Of a stretch of 45,230 nt of DNA, positions 1 through 7,821 are shown piece by piece. This DNA comes from Chloroflexota bacterium (GTDB lineage: Bacteria; Chloroflexota; Anaerolineae; JAAEKA01), in the NCBI GenBank assembly GCA_029558955.1, contig JAKQCW010000242.1:1-45230 (forward strand). The letters are read 5' to 3'. The translations under genes were made by a program, and so were the position numbers. The notes below the pieces were generated by a model. It had not been told where the DNA came from. It saw nothing but the letters and a program-made list of their open reading frames with translations, and did not search any database. The stretch's first letter is position 1; every line of letters starts with the position of its first letter.

Positions 1-1007
1 GCGATCCGGTCGGGCCGGGCCTGCAGCGCGGCCAGCCGCGTGGGCCGGGCAAAGCGCCGGTTGTAGGGGCAGACCATCTGGCACAGGTCGCAGCCGAAGA
101 TCCAGTTGCCCATCAGCGGGCGCAGCTCGTGCGGGATCGGCCCGCGCAGCTCGATGGTCAGATAGCTGATGCAGCGCCGGGCATCCAACACATGCGGCGC
201 GGGAAAGGCCTGGGTGGGGCAGACATCCAGGCAGCGAACGCAGGCGCCGCAGCCCGCCAACCGCTCAGGCCGGTCTCCGACCGTGCCCGCCGCCAACTGC
301 TCGGGCCGGTCTCCGACCGTGCCCGTCCCCTGCGCCGTGAACGGCGTCACCTCTTCCGGCGTCAACAGCACCGCCAGGAAAAACCACGACCCCTGCCGCG
401 GCGCGATCAAACAGGTGTTCTTGCCGCTGAAGCCCAGCCCCGCCTCCTCTCCCCAACTGCGCTCCAGCACCGGCCCGGCATCGACATAGGCCCGCCCCAG
501 GGTGGTGCGACCGCTGGCCGCGCGGATCGTTGCATCCAGCTCGAAGAGCAGCGGCTTGAGCACGTCATGATAGTCATCGCCCCAGGCGTAGGCGGCAATC
601 AGCCCGCGACTGGGATCAGCGCGCAACGCCGCCGGCAGCGGCTGGGTGAAGTAGCTGGCGCCCAGGACGATGGCCGTGCGCGCCTCAGGCAGCAGGGCGC
701 GGGGGTCGGCCCGTTCCAGCGCACGCCGCGCCAGATAGGCCATCTCGCCCCCGTAGCCCGCCGCCAGCCATTGCTCGAAACGAGCGTAGTCCGGGCTGGG
801 GCCCACCGGCGTCGCGCCGACCAGGTCGAAGCCCAGCGCGTCCGCAGCGTTGGCGATCAACCCGGCAAGGTCTGCCGGGCTTGGCGCCTGCCCACCATGC
901 AGTGGGCGCTCTGGCCGGTCTCGCGGGGCTGGCTCCCACGCTGCGACCGCGCTGCCCCCCGGTGTGCTCTCTTGGCAGCGTTGTGCGTCTGGTTCAGGCT
1001 GAGGCAT
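1..1007 (-). CDS. queG: Epoxyqueuosine reductase QueG (3' part outside the window)
   Basis: QueG reduces epoxyqueuosine to queuosine in the tRNA wobble base, using cobalamin and two [4Fe-4S] clusters; it acts in the cytoplasm. The leftward frame has no stop to the window edge and encodes about 335 residues. It contains the first cluster motif GCGACVRCLDVCPTQAF (about residues 253-269) and the second, IFGCDLCQMVCPYN, near the edge. The catalytic core pattern GFDLVGATPVGP begins only near residue 60. The first ~45 residues are therefore an unusual low-complexity extension, and a later start is possible. The ATG at 1007 has an AAGG box five bases upstream. Oddity: residues ~229-252 are two tandem copies of a DNA repeat (253-320) inserted just before the first cluster, and a degenerate copy lies at residues 28-35. 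Identity is secure; the start is uncertain. Confidence 0.93.
   Translation of the reverse strand, partial: MPQPEPDAQRCQESTPGGSAVAAWEPAPRDRPERPLHGGQAPSPADLAGLIANAADALGFDLVGATPVGPSPDYARFEQWLAAGYGGEMAYLARRALERADPRALLPEARTAIVLGASYFTQPLPAALRADPSRGLIAAYAWGDDYHDVLKPLLFELDATIRAASGRTTLGRAYVDAGPVLERSWGEEAGLGFSGKNTCLIAPRQGSWFFLAVLLTPEEVTPFTAQGTGTVGDRPEQLAAGTVGDRPERLAGCGACVRCLDVCPTQAFPAPHVLDARRCISYLTIELRGPIPHELRPLMGNWIFGCDLCQMVCPYNRRFARPTRLAALQARPDRI
252..320. repeat. Two tandem palindromic repeat units inside queG
   Basis: Units of 33 (252-284) and 36 bases (285-320) share the core GGCCGGTCTCCGACCGT. On the queG strand each is read as GTVGDRPE followed by a short spacer. The same core occurs six times inside the CoA ligase gene at 9529-9726, in another reading frame. 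A degenerate copy lies at 906-928. Because 33 and 36 are multiples of three, the queG frame is kept. Confidence 0.85.
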
Positions 1008-1029
1008 CGCGACCTTCGCTTGGAACAAC

Positions 1030-1064
1030 ACGGGCCGCCGGTGCATTGGCAACCGGCGGCCCGT
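1030..1064 (-). terminator. Strong hairpin between the NERD-like gene and queG
   Basis: Arms ACGGGCCGCCGGT (1030-1042) and ACCGGCGGCCCGT (1052-1064) pair perfectly over 13 bases around a 9-base loop. It lies 20 bases past the stop of the 1085-2239 gene and 22 bases before the queG start. The following bases on the minus strand are only mildly T-rich, so it may be a terminator or an intercistronic stabilising hairpin. Confidence 0.6.
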
Positions 1065-1084
1065 CTCATGACTGGCAGTCTGAC

Positions 1085-2239
1085 TTAGCGCGTTGGCGTC
1101 TCGAACAGCTTCTGAAGTTGCTGCATCGTGGCCGCGTCCAGCTTGCTCTCTTTGGCCCGCTGGCGCAGCAGGGTCTTGAGCTGATCAGGCTTGACCGCGG
1201 GCACGGTGGGACTCTTCAGCTCCAGCTTGACCTCTTTGTTCATGAACAGCGCCAGCGGCTGCACCTCCACGCTGACATCGGGCAGGCGCTGAGCGATCAG
1301 CTTCTGCAGCTTGGCCGCGTCGCTTTCGGCGTCCAGGCCAGGGTTGCCGATGCCCTCGTTGCTGAAGGCCAGCAAGAAGTTCAGCTTGGAGCCTTTGTGC
1401 TTCCACTTGTCGCGGTCATTGATCACCAGCCCGGCCTGCTCGCGCAGCGAGAAAGTGTAGACGCCGCTGGGGCCAAGGAAGACGTAGGCGGCCGGCAGCA
1501 TCCAACTGTACAGGGCGTAGCGGTCGTCGAAGCCTTTCAGCTCAGCTTCCAGCCTCTGGTCGGGCCGCGGCGAGCGGTTGAAGCGGCGCTGATTGTAGCT
1601 GCCGATCTGCGCGGCGATGAAACCAATGCCCAGACAGGCAAAGCTGGCCAGCACCATGCGGCTGTAGTTGGGGTTGACGGTGCCCTTCAGCAGCTCCTCC
1701 CCCTGTGCGCCAAAGGCCGGCGTCATGACCAGCTCGTTGAAGCTGGCGAAGGCGGCCGACTCCTGCGGCAGGCTCAAGCGCACCATGGCTGTGTTTGGCC
1801 ACTGCTGGTTGACGTCGATCCAACGGCGGTTGGCGGTGGAGAAGGTCTCGGCCAGGGTGGCCATGTCCAGCCCGGCCGCGCCGATCCAGCTGTTCTGCGG
1901 GCTGATGATGACCACCAGCGCGCCGGTGGAGTCGACCAGCGGATACTGACCCGAATCGATGGTTTCCTGGCTGGGCGCCACCCCATCGATGGCAATCACG
2001 GTCACAGGATCAGCGGCCAGTTGCAGGTCGTCGAAGCCCATAAAGCCGATGGCGTTGCGGTTGCGGGAAACCTCGCGCGCCAAGGAGGCTGGGTCATTGG
2101 CGAAGCGCAGAAAGACGCCCGGCGAGGTGCGAACGGTGATGAACAGCCCCAGCGCCAACACGGCCAGCCCCGCCCAACTGACGATCTGGCCGATCTTGGC
2201 GCGACGTTTGATGTAACGATCGTTGGTGTAAACGCGCAT
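1085..2239 (-). CDS. Membrane protein: NERD-like domain with a PstS-like insert
   Basis: 384 residues. Segment 1 is a basic N-terminus and one membrane helix (about 18-36). Residues ~40-180 look like pieces of a phosphate-binding-protein (PstS/PBP) fold: NRNAIGFMGF and IDGVAPSQETIDSGQYPL are typical of its late half, and a WIDVN...P motif is typical of its early half. A second helix follows (193-212), then a cytoplasmic C-terminal region (225-345) beginning RPDQRLEAELKGFDDRY, like the nuclease-related (NERD-like) membrane proteins of Chloroflexota. In the PBP family the NAIG/ETIxSGxYPL part comes after the W-S-D-V part; here the order is reversed. This suggests a circular permutation or fused remnants of two domains. 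It starts 4 bases after fabF and is probably in the same operon. Function unknown; the domain reading is from memory of family motifs. Confidence 0.6.
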   Translation of the reverse strand: MRVYTNDRYIKRRAKIGQIVSWAGLAVLALGLFITVRTSPGVFLRFANDPASLAREVSRNRNAIGFMGFDDLQLAADPVTVIAIDGVAPSQETIDSGQYPLVDSTGALVVIISPQNSWIGAAGLDMATLAETFSTANRRWIDVNQQWPNTAMVRLSLPQESAAFASFNELVMTPAFGAQGEELLKGTVNPNYSRMVLASFACLGIGFIAAQIGSYNQRRFNRSPRPDQRLEAELKGFDDRYALYSWMLPAAYVFLGPSGVYTFSLREQAGLVINDRDKWKHKGSKLNFLLAFSNEGIGNPGLDAESDAAKLQKLIAQRLPDVSVEVQPLALFMNKEVKLELKSPTVPAVKPDQLKTLLRQRAKESKLDAATMQQLQKLFETPTR

Positions 2240-2243
2240 GATA

Positions 2244-3659
2244 TTAGGCTGAGGGTCGATACTTTCCTACGATCAGGCAGGCGTTTTGCCCACCCAGACC
2301 GAATGAGTTGGAGAGGGCGATGTTGACCGGAACCTGGCGCGCCACGTTGGGCACGTAGTCCAGATCGCACTCAGGATCAGGGTTGTGGTAGTTGATGGTC
2401 GGATGAATGGTGTCGGTGTGGACGGCATAGACGCAGGCCAGCGCCTCGATCGCGCCGGCGCCGCCGAAGAGGTGGCCCACCATCGATTTGGTGGAGCTGA
2501 TGGGAATCTCGTAGGCGCGCGGCCCGAAGATATCCTTGATCCCCTTGGTCTCGTGCGCGTCGCCCAGCGGCGTGCCCGCGGCGTGGGCGTTGATGTAGTC
2601 GATCTCATCAGGGCTGATGCCGGCGTCGGCCAGCGCGTTGGTCATGCAGAGCGCGGCGCCTTTGGCCTCCGGATCAGGCGCGGCGATGTGGTAGGCGTCG
2701 GCCGACTCGCCCCAGCCCAGCACCTCGGCGTAGATGCGCGCGCCGCGCGCCAGCGCGTGCTCCAGCGCCTCCATCACGAAGATCGCCGCACCCTCGCCGA
2801 TGACAAAGCCATCGCGCGTGGCGTCGAAGGGCCGGCTGGCGCGGGGCGGATCGTCGTTCTGCGTCGTCACGGCCCGCATCGCCTCGAAGGTGGCGAAGAA
2901 GACCTCGGAGATCATGCCCTCGGTGCCGCCGACGATCATAACATCGGCCGCGCCGCGGCGGATCTCCTCGGCGCCCACGCCGATGGCCTGGGTGCCGGCC
3001 GCGCAGGCCGTCACCACCGTGTTCAGCGGGCCGCGGCAGCCGAAGGCGTTGCTGATGTGAAAAGCGGGCATGTTGGGCAGGCCGTTGATCACATCCACCG
3101 GCCGGCTGCGCATCCGGTTGGCAGTGACGCCTGTCCTGATCATGTCGACGAACATGTCCTGGCCGCCGACGCCGGTGCCCAGAACCACGCCCATGCGCGT
3201 CGGATCCTCGCCCGACAGGTCCAGGCCAGAATCTTCGACCGCCTCGTGCGCGGCCACCACAGAGATCTGCGAGCAGCGGGCCATGCGCCGCACCTCCTTG
3301 CGGGGGATGCGCAGCTCGGGGTTGAAGTCCTTGACTTCGCCGGCCACCCGGCTGTCGTAGAGCGTGGCGTCGAACTGGGTGACGGGGCCGATGCCCGACT
3401 GGCCGGCCACCAGGGCAGACCAGGTGGCGGTGGCGGTGTTGCCCACCGGCGTGACCGCGCCGATGCCGGTGATCACCACGCGGCGGCGCTTGCGTTCGGT
3501 GACGCCGTTGATGGCCGACTTCAGCGCGGCCAGCAGGGCATCGTCAGAGAGGGGAGGCTGACCGTTCGATTGATGGCCGTTCAGGCCGTTCAACTCGTCG
3601 ATCAGGGCGTGCCGGACATTGGCCGGCAAATGCAACAGGGTTTCGTGCAGGGTTGGCAT
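2244..3659 (-). CDS. fabF: Beta-ketoacyl-ACP synthase II (FabF-type)
   Basis: It condenses malonyl-ACP with acyl-ACP in fatty acid elongation. The 471-residue protein has the thiolase fold and the active-site set Cys219 (TACAAGTQAIG), His359 (INAHAAGTPLGD), Lys391 and His396 (KSMVGHLFGGAGAIE). Usual FabF is about 410 residues. Here about 58 residues (helical, ending in KRRR) precede the usual beginning VVITGIGAVTPVG. The two motifs read TACAAG and NAHAAGT where TACATG and NAHGTST are usual, so chain specificity may differ. It lies 38 bases downstream of plsX, fitting a degV-plsX-fabF operon. No better internal start precedes the core, so the long start at 3659 is kept. Confidence 0.93.
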   Translation of the reverse strand: MPTLHETLLHLPANVRHALIDELNGLNGHQSNGQPPLSDDALLAALKSAINGVTERKRRRVVITGIGAVTPVGNTATATWSALVAGQSGIGPVTQFDATLYDSRVAGEVKDFNPELRIPRKEVRRMARCSQISVVAAHEAVEDSGLDLSGEDPTRMGVVLGTGVGGQDMFVDMIRTGVTANRMRSRPVDVINGLPNMPAFHISNAFGCRGPLNTVVTACAAGTQAIGVGAEEIRRGAADVMIVGGTEGMISEVFFATFEAMRAVTTQNDDPPRASRPFDATRDGFVIGEGAAIFVMEALEHALARGARIYAEVLGWGESADAYHIAAPDPEAKGAALCMTNALADAGISPDEIDYINAHAAGTPLGDAHETKGIKDIFGPRAYEIPISSTKSMVGHLFGGAGAIEALACVYAVHTDTIHPTINYHNPDPECDLDYVPNVARQVPVNIALSNSFGLGGQNACLIVGKYRPSA

Positions 3660-3697
3660 ACAGTCTGTCTCGCTGGTGGTAATAAAACTAAGGACGG

Positions 3698-4705
3698 TCA
3701 GTCCTGGAGCAGGCCGGCGCGGATTTTGCCGGGAACGTCGGTGCGCACCGCCTCGCTGGCCACTTTGATGGCGCTGCGCACGGCGCGGGCATTGGAGCGG
3801 CCATGGCCGATGATGCAGATGTGATTCAGGCCGAGCAGCACGGCGCCGCCGTACTCGGCATAGTCCATGCGCTGGCCAAAGGCGCGGAAGGCAGGCTTGG
3901 CCAGCAGCCCGCCCAGCTTGGTGCGCATGGTGCGCATGATCTCCTCGCGCAGGCCTTGGACGATCAGCGACGCGACCCCTTCGGAGAGCTTGATGATCAC
4001 GTTGCCGGTGAAGCCATCGGTGACCACCACATCGGCATTGCCGGCCGGAATGTCCTTGCCCTCCAGGTTGCCGACGAAGTTCAGGCCGGGCGTCGCCTTG
4101 ATCAGGTCATAGGCCTCCTTGACCTCGATGTTGCCCTTGCCCTCCTCCTCGCCGATGGAGACGATGCCGACCCGCGGGCTGGCCAGGCCCAACATGCTCT
4201 GGGCGTAGATGTTGCCCATCACCGCGAACTGCTGAAGGTAGATCGGCTTCCAGTCGGTGTTGGCGCCGATATCCAACAGCAGGCAGGAGCCGCTCTTGGT
4301 GGGGAAACGGGTGGCCAGGGCGGGCCGGTGGATGCGCCGCTGGCCGTCCAGCTTGATGCGGCCCAGCTCGAAGAGGGCCACGGCCAGCGCGCCGCCGGTG
4401 TTGCCCATGGTCACGAACGCGTCGGCCTCGCCCTGTTTGACCAGCCGCATGCCCACGTGCATGGAGGATTGGGGCTTGCTGCGCACCACGTCGCCCGGCT
4501 TGTCCTCCATGGTGATCTCCTCGGCCGCATCCACCACATCGATGGAGAGGCCGGCGTAGTCATGCTTGGCCAGCTCCCGCTGGATCCTGAGCGCCTGGCC
4601 GACCAAAATCAGCGTCAAATCCAGCTCGCGGGCGGCAGCGATCGCGCCGGCCACCGTCACCTCAGGGCCGATATCGCCGCCCATGGCGTCGAGAACGATT
4701 TTCAT
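3698..4705 (-). CDS. plsX: Phosphate acyltransferase PlsX
   Basis: PlsX converts acyl-ACP and phosphate to acyl-phosphate, the acyl donor for PlsY in phospholipid synthesis; it is a peripheral membrane enzyme. The 335-residue length is normal. The N-terminus MKIVLDAMGGDIGPEVTVAGA is the family hallmark, followed by EDKPGDVVRSKPQSSM, FVTMGNTGGALA and the late VVVTDGFTGNVIIKLSEG. The ATG overlaps the degV stop by four bases (ATGA), implying translational coupling. With fabF downstream it links fatty acid elongation to phospholipid synthesis. Confidence 0.97.
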   Translation of the reverse strand: MKIVLDAMGGDIGPEVTVAGAIAAARELDLTLILVGQALRIQRELAKHDYAGLSIDVVDAAEEITMEDKPGDVVRSKPQSSMHVGMRLVKQGEADAFVTMGNTGGALAVALFELGRIKLDGQRRIHRPALATRFPTKSGSCLLLDIGANTDWKPIYLQQFAVMGNIYAQSMLGLASPRVGIVSIGEEEGKGNIEVKEAYDLIKATPGLNFVGNLEGKDIPAGNADVVVTDGFTGNVIIKLSEGVASLIVQGLREEIMRTMRTKLGGLLAKPAFRAFGQRMDYAEYGGAVLLGLNHICIIGHGRSNARAVRSAIKVASEAVRTDVPGKIRAGLLQD

Positions 4706-5559
4706 GACATCTCCTGCATCACGCCCAGCGCCATCAGGCCCGGGCCGGCCAGCGCTGCCAGCACAGCGCCCAGCTCGACGATCACCAACTCGCTCACGTT
4801 GAGCGCAGCGCGCACCTCCGGCTCATAGGCCTGCGCCTCTGCCAACGCGTTGGCGTGGGCAATGGCCACCCGCACCGGTCGCTCGGCCACCTGGCTGCGA
4901 ACCCGCTCGATCAACGCGGCCTTGGCGCTTCTGCGCCCCCGCTCCCGGCCCATGGGCTGGAGCACGCCATCGCTGACCATCAGCATCGGCTTGATGCTGA
5001 GCAACGTGCCCACCATGCCCTGGATCGGGGAGAGGCGGCCGCTGGCCACCACATAGCGCAGCGTGTCCACGGTGAACACCGTCACCAGGCTGTCGCGCAG
5101 GGCGGGCAAGGCAGCTACGATCTCGTCGTGCGGCCGGCCGGCCTGGGCCAGCTCGGCCGCGCGGATCGTCTGCCAGCCGGCGCCCATGGAGATGCCGGCC
5201 GTGTCCCAGACGTAGACCGGAATCTCCGTCTCCTGCTGGGCGGCCTGAATCGCCGAGTTGTAGGTGCCGCTGAGCTGGCTGGTGACAGCGGTGATGATGG
5301 CGCTGGTGGCGCCTTCGGCCTTCACCTGCCGCAGCGCTTCCATAAACTGGCCGGGCGAGGGCTGAGTGGTGGTTGGCAACGGCGCGCCCTTGGGCAGGGC
5401 GGCCAGGCGCTGATAGAACTCGGCGTCGCTGATCTCGACCTTGTTGAGGTAGACCTCATCGCCAAAGACCAGGCTGGCCTGGCACTCGACGATGCCCAGG
5501 CGCGCCAAATGAGCCTCAGGCACATTTTGGCTGGAGTCGCAGATCACACGCACGGTCAT
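4702..5559 (-). CDS. DegV family fatty-acid-binding protein
   Basis: DegV (FakB-type) proteins bind a fatty acid so that a kinase can phosphorylate it, supplying acyl-phosphate to phospholipid synthesis. The start at 5559 gives 285 residues beginning MTVRVICDSS. It is preceded by AGGAG with an 8-base spacing. A longer upstream extension to 5676 lacks family similarity and was dropped. Family motifs are LPTTTQPSPGQFMEAL (61-76) and SQLSGTYNSA (94-103), then GRLSPIQGMVGTLLSIKPML for the second lobe. It overlaps plsX by four bases, which agrees with a role in lipid acyl supply. No FakA kinase lies in the window. Confidence 0.93.
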   Translation of the reverse strand: MTVRVICDSSQNVPEAHLARLGIVECQASLVFGDEVYLNKVEISDAEFYQRLAALPKGAPLPTTTQPSPGQFMEALRQVKAEGATSAIITAVTSQLSGTYNSAIQAAQQETEIPVYVWDTAGISMGAGWQTIRAAELAQAGRPHDEIVAALPALRDSLVTVFTVDTLRYVVASGRLSPIQGMVGTLLSIKPMLMVSDGVLQPMGRERGRRSAKAALIERVRSQVAERPVRVAIAHANALAEAQAYEPEVRAALNVSELVIVELGAVLAALAGPGLMALGVMQEMS

Positions 5560-5637
5560 GACAGATGCTCCTACGCTAGATAGAACACGACGCCAGCCCA
5601 CAAGATGCGGCGGCGCCGTGAACTGCGCTAACCTGCC

Positions 5638-5666
5638 AGTATCCACAGAGCGCGTGGTTCTGTCAA
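5638..5666 (-). promoter_or_regulatory. Sigma70-type promoter of the degV-plsX-fabF operon
   Basis: On the minus strand TTGACA (5666-5661) is followed after 17 bases by GATACT (5643-5638). The leader to the degV ATG at 5559 would be about 70 bases. The -35 is perfect and the -10 matches four of six positions. Confidence 0.6.
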
Positions 5667-5694
5667 AATGCAGCATTTGAAAAATAGTTCACGT

Positions 5695-5781
5695 GACTCA
5701 GCACTGTCAGTCCTCCGAAGGACTGACAGTGCTCGCCAACGACTCAGCACTGTCAGTCCTCCGAAGGACTGACAGTGCTCG
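5695..5781. repeat. Tandem duplicate of a 41-base hairpin element
   Basis: Two identical 41-base copies (5695-5735 and 5741-5781) are separated by CCAAC. Each holds a perfect 14-base-pair stem, GCACTGTCAGTCCT / AGGACTGACAGTGC, with a CCGA loop. They lie between the divergent degV promoter and the pspC gene, so they are not a terminator of either gene. Their role is unknown; a protein-binding site or a palindromic mobile repeat is possible. Confidence 0.85.
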
Positions 5782-5871
5782 GAACGAAACCAACCCGACT
5801 TTGGTGCGTAGTGTATCGTGCAAGGCGCGCCGCATGGCGTGACCTGTTCAACCAAAAAGGAGAACTCTCTC

Positions 5872-6108
5872 ATGGAAAAACGACTCTACCGCTCCCGCAA
5901 CGACCGGGTGCTGGCTGGCGTGTGCGCCGGCCTGGGCGTCTACTTCAACATCGACCCCGTTCTGGTGCGCGTGCTGGCGGTGGTCCTGGGCTTCGTTTCC
6001 TTCGGCACCTTCCTGCTGCTCTACCTGGCGCTGGCGCTGATCATGCCGCTGGAGCCAGAGCAGGCGCTGACGCCGCGAGCAGAGCAGTCGGTGACCGGTG
6101 AGCAGTAA
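5872..6108 (+). CDS. PspC domain protein
   Basis: 78 residues. The ATG at 5872 is preceded by AAGGAG ten bases upstream. A PspC domain fills the protein: KRLYRSRNDRVLAGVCAGLGVYF, an amphipathic then hydrophobic pattern (about 30-58), and the ending ALALIMPLEP. PspC-like proteins are small inner-membrane proteins. In proteobacteria they signal envelope stress to the phage-shock regulon; stand-alone ones elsewhere are mostly uncharacterised. The stop overlaps the aminotransferase GTG start by 11 bases. Confidence 0.88.
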   Translation: MEKRLYRSRNDRVLAGVCAGLGVYFNIDPVLVRVLAVVLGFVSFGTFLLLYLALALIMPLEPEQALTPRAEQSVTGEQ

Positions 6109-7312
6109 ACGGGCCGGGGCCAACGCTGGCCAGACGAAGACGATCGATGCCCTGAGACTGGAGCAGATCCGCGCCGCCATCCCCGCGCTGAGGCACGGCA
6201 TCTACCTCAACACCGGCACTTTTGGCCCCATGCCCAGCATGGTGGCCGATGAAATCCGCCGCGTCTACGGCGAGATCGAGCGTCAAGGAACCTTCGCGCC
6301 AGAGATCTTCTGGCAGATGGAGCTGGAAGGCTTCGAGGCGACGCGCCGGCAGGTGGCCCACCTGCTGCACGCGGATCCGGCCGAGATCAGCCTGACCCGC
6401 AACGTCACCGACGGCATCAACATCGTCCTGCACGGCCTGGACTGGCAGCCAGGCGACCAGGTGATCGTGACCGATCACGAACACCCCAGCGGCACGGTGC
6501 CCTGGCTGGCCCTGGCTGAGCGGGCCGGGGTGGAGCTGCGTTGGCTGGAGCTGGCCGAGGATGCCGATGAAACGGTGGCCCGCTTCGAGCGCCTGCTGAA
6601 CCCCAAGACCCGGCTGGCCCAGCTCAGCCACGTCTCCTGTCTGACCGGCCTGCGTCTGCCCATCGAGCGGCTGAGCCGGCTGGCCAGACAGGCCGGCGCG
6701 CTGACCCTGGTGGACGGCGCGCACGCCGAGGGGCAGTTCGCAGTGGATGCGCCCAGCCTGGGTTGCGACTTCTACGCGGCCTGTGGCCACAAGTGGCTGC
6801 TGGGTCCGCAGGGCGTCGGCATGCTCTGGATGCGCCGGGAGCACGTGCAGCGGCTGCGCCCGATCTGGCTGGGCTGGGATGTGGGACAGCCCTTCGACCG
6901 GGCCAGCCGCAGCTATCAGCTGCAGGAGACGGCCGCGCGCTTCGAGCAAAGCACGCGCGCCTGGCCGCTCTACCTGGCCTTCGGCAAGGCTATCGAGTTC
7001 ATCGAAGGGGTAGGGCTGGCGGCCATCGAGGCGCGGGTGCAGGAGCTGCGCCGCGTTTTCATCCGCAGCTTGACCGCCATGCCGGGCGTCACCCTGCTCA
7101 GCCCGGACGATGCGCCGCTGGGCGCCGGCCTGGTGACTGTGCGCGTGGCCGGCTGGCCCTGCGAGCTCTTGCAGCAGCGGCTGTGGGACCGGCAACACAT
7201 CATCACCAATGTCATTCGTGAGTTCGACGCCGTGCGCTTCTCGCTGGCGTTCTTCACCTCACAGCCGGAGCTGGCCGTCGCCCTGGCGGCCCTGGATGAC
7301 GTGGCGTATTGA
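6098..7312 (+). CDS. Class V aminotransferase (cysteine desulfurase-like, PLP)
   Basis: 404 residues from a GTG at 6098 that overlaps pspC by 11 bases. It has the fold-type I PLP architecture of the SufS/IscS-like aminotransferase V family. Residues GIYLNTGTFGPMP (34-46) form the substrate end, TRNVTDGIN (100-108) binds cofactor phosphate, VDGAHAEG (205-212) gives the Asp and His near the PLP ring, and ACGHKWLLGP holds the PLP lysine at 232. There is no SufE or Fe-S operon nearby, and the Cys loop of SufS is not obvious. A general aminotransferase or isopenicillin-N-epimerase-like role is therefore as likely as cysteine desulfuration. Confidence 0.87.
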   Translation: MSSKRAGANAGQTKTIDALRLEQIRAAIPALRHGIYLNTGTFGPMPSMVADEIRRVYGEIERQGTFAPEIFWQMELEGFEATRRQVAHLLHADPAEISLTRNVTDGINIVLHGLDWQPGDQVIVTDHEHPSGTVPWLALAERAGVELRWLELAEDADETVARFERLLNPKTRLAQLSHVSCLTGLRLPIERLSRLARQAGALTLVDGAHAEGQFAVDAPSLGCDFYAACGHKWLLGPQGVGMLWMRREHVQRLRPIWLGWDVGQPFDRASRSYQLQETAARFEQSTRAWPLYLAFGKAIEFIEGVGLAAIEARVQELRRVFIRSLTAMPGVTLLSPDDAPLGAGLVTVRVAGWPCELLQQRLWDRQHIITNVIREFDAVRFSLAFFTSQPELAVALAALDDVAY

Positions 7313-7392
7313 ACGTGGTCGCACAGGACCGGGGTTGTTGCTGCGCAGGCGTCGCAACGGCATGCGCCATGTGACGATTGCCAACGGGGAGT

Positions 7393-7690
7393 CGAGCCTT
7401 TAGGCGGGTCGGCGCGTGCGTTTCGCACCGGCCGGAACCGGCTGAAGCCTCGACTCCGTGGCGGGGTTGCCTCGACTCCGCGGCGGGGTTGGCCCGGCTG
7501 AAGCCTCGACTCCGTGGCGGGGTTGCCTCGACTCCGCGACGGGGTTGGCCCGGCTGAAGCCTCGACTCCGCGGCGGGATTGGCCCGGCCGGAACCGGCTA
7601 AAGCCTCGACTCCGCGGCGGGGTTGCCTCGACTCCGTGGCGGGGTTGCCTCGACTCCGCGGCGGGGTTGCCTCGATTCCGTGGCGGGTGG
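7393..7690. repeat. Degenerate tandem repeat field, CCTCGACTCCG family
   Basis: The 7313-7821 gap holds about nine copies of a ~25-base unit with core CCTCGACTCCG(C/T)GGCGGGGTTG, some joined by GGCCCGGCTGAAG. The array opens with an inverted partner, GGAGTCGAGCCTTTAGGCGGG (only its first 20 bases are shared with other copies). Related copies occur at 25350-25375 and 27803-28026. No coding potential is convincing here. Confidence 0.85.
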
Positions 7691-7700
7691 GTGCGGGTTG

Positions 7701-7729
7701 TTGACGCCTTGTGTCACTCGCGCTACAAT
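7701..7729 (+). promoter_or_regulatory. Sigma70-type promoter upstream of the 7822 gene
   Basis: TTGACG (7701-7706) is separated by 17 bases from TACAAT (7724-7729). It follows directly on the repeat field and precedes the 7822 start by about 90 bases. Confidence 0.65.
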
Positions 7730-7821
7730 GCAGGGGGTTGCTTGACGGCTGGCGGCCGGTTGAACCGGCCGCGCCGCCGCTCCCCCCGCGATCTCCACAC
7801 CCGGCCAGCTTTCTTCCAGCT

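Noticed and set aside
881..2326. Long rightward open frame of 481 codons over the NERD-like gene
   Set aside because: It is the complement of a leftward gene with recognisable domains; its translation is low-complexity Gln/Arg/Ala-rich, as expected for a shadow frame in G+C-rich DNA.
2385..3824. Rightward 479-codon frame over fabF
   Set aside because: Shadow of fabF; no domain, and the leftward strand carries the full KAS active site.
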